In this document: positions 6,451-6,540 of the stretch, one piece after another | How the letters are laid out: the number at the start of each line of letters is the position of its first letter | How positions within the stretch are numbered: position 1 is the stretch's first letter | Assembly: GCA_964541595.1 (NCBI GenBank) | Contig: CAZIRO010000154.1 | Coordinates: 1-6,540, forward strand | Direction of reading: 5' to 3' | From: CAZIRO01 sp964541595 | GTDB lineage: Bacteria > Acidobacteriota > HRBIN11 | Length of the DNA: 6,540 nucleotides | Notes under the pieces: generated by a model | Database searches by the model: none | Told to the model about the DNA's origin: nothing | Seen by the model: only the letters and a program-made list of their open reading frames with translations | Position numbers and translations under genes: made by a program

Positions 6451-6540
6451 ACCTTGGGAATTGACCACGCCAAAAGTTTCATCAAGCCTTATGCCTATGG
6501 TCCATAAAGCAATAACTGGAATGCCCGAACAATAAACACT

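Noticed and set aside
6346..6535. Possible gene remnant in the flank: in the frame of the upstream gene, short stretches separated by TAG (6406-6408) and a later TAA, including a Cys-rich stretch YYCSCASC
   Set aside because: Two or more stops in under 200 bp and no recognisable family; not enough to call a pseudogene.
6418..6540. Minus-strand open frame entering from the right edge (40 codons, stop at 6418-6420)
   Set aside because: It is short, has mixed rare codons (ATA, AGG) and no recognisable sequence; it could be the tail of a convergent gene but cannot be supported from this window.

Overview
The window comes from a bacterium with moderately high GC (about 60% in coding regions by spot counts) that has a respiratory chain and an outer membrane. 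It holds four co-directional genes on the + strand: an electron-transfer-flavoprotein:quinone oxidoreductase (264-1907), a PilP/GspC-like inner-membrane protein (1913-2626), a secretin with extra N- and C-terminal domains (2720-5107), and a Cys-anchored surface protein with two Ig-like and two PKD domains (5104-6345). No phylogenetic marker is present. A TPR-bearing secretin with a C-terminal beta-sandwich, followed by Ig/PKD lipoproteins, resembles what I recall from Acidobacteriota, but this assignment is a guess (about 0.4).

Layout. Positions 1-263 are non-coding: an 84-bp tract with a 7-nt period, a cluster of CCGGTGG palindromes, a weak sigma70-type promoter candidate and a clear Shine-Dalgarno for the first gene. 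The flavoenzyme is followed after only 5 bp by the PilP/GspC-like reading frame, although the true start of that gene may lie up to 108 bp further in. The 93-bp gap before the secretin holds a second heptanucleotide array, built on GGATTGC. The secretin and the Ig/PKD protein overlap by 4 bp (ATGA), so they are probably translationally coupled. Positions 6346-6540 are non-coding as far as I can tell, with GC down to about 44% and several nested inverted repeats.

How the genes fit together. The last three look like a functional set: an inner-membrane tether (PilP/GspC type), the outer-membrane secretin pore it would bind, and an exported surface protein made with the secretin. This is the architecture of a type IV pilus or type II secretion exit port. 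The usual PilM/N/O genes are not directly upstream; a respiratory flavoenzyme takes their place, and I see no functional reason for that.

Most notable points: the ferredoxin tail of the flavoenzyme has seven cysteines arranged like a two-cluster ferredoxin with one ligand replaced by proline; the two non-coding gaps each carry a degenerate 7-bp-periodic array; the secretin has a long Pro/Glu linker and a C-terminal cohesin-like domain; and base composition shifts inside the last PKD domain. I see no clearly new multi-gene system.
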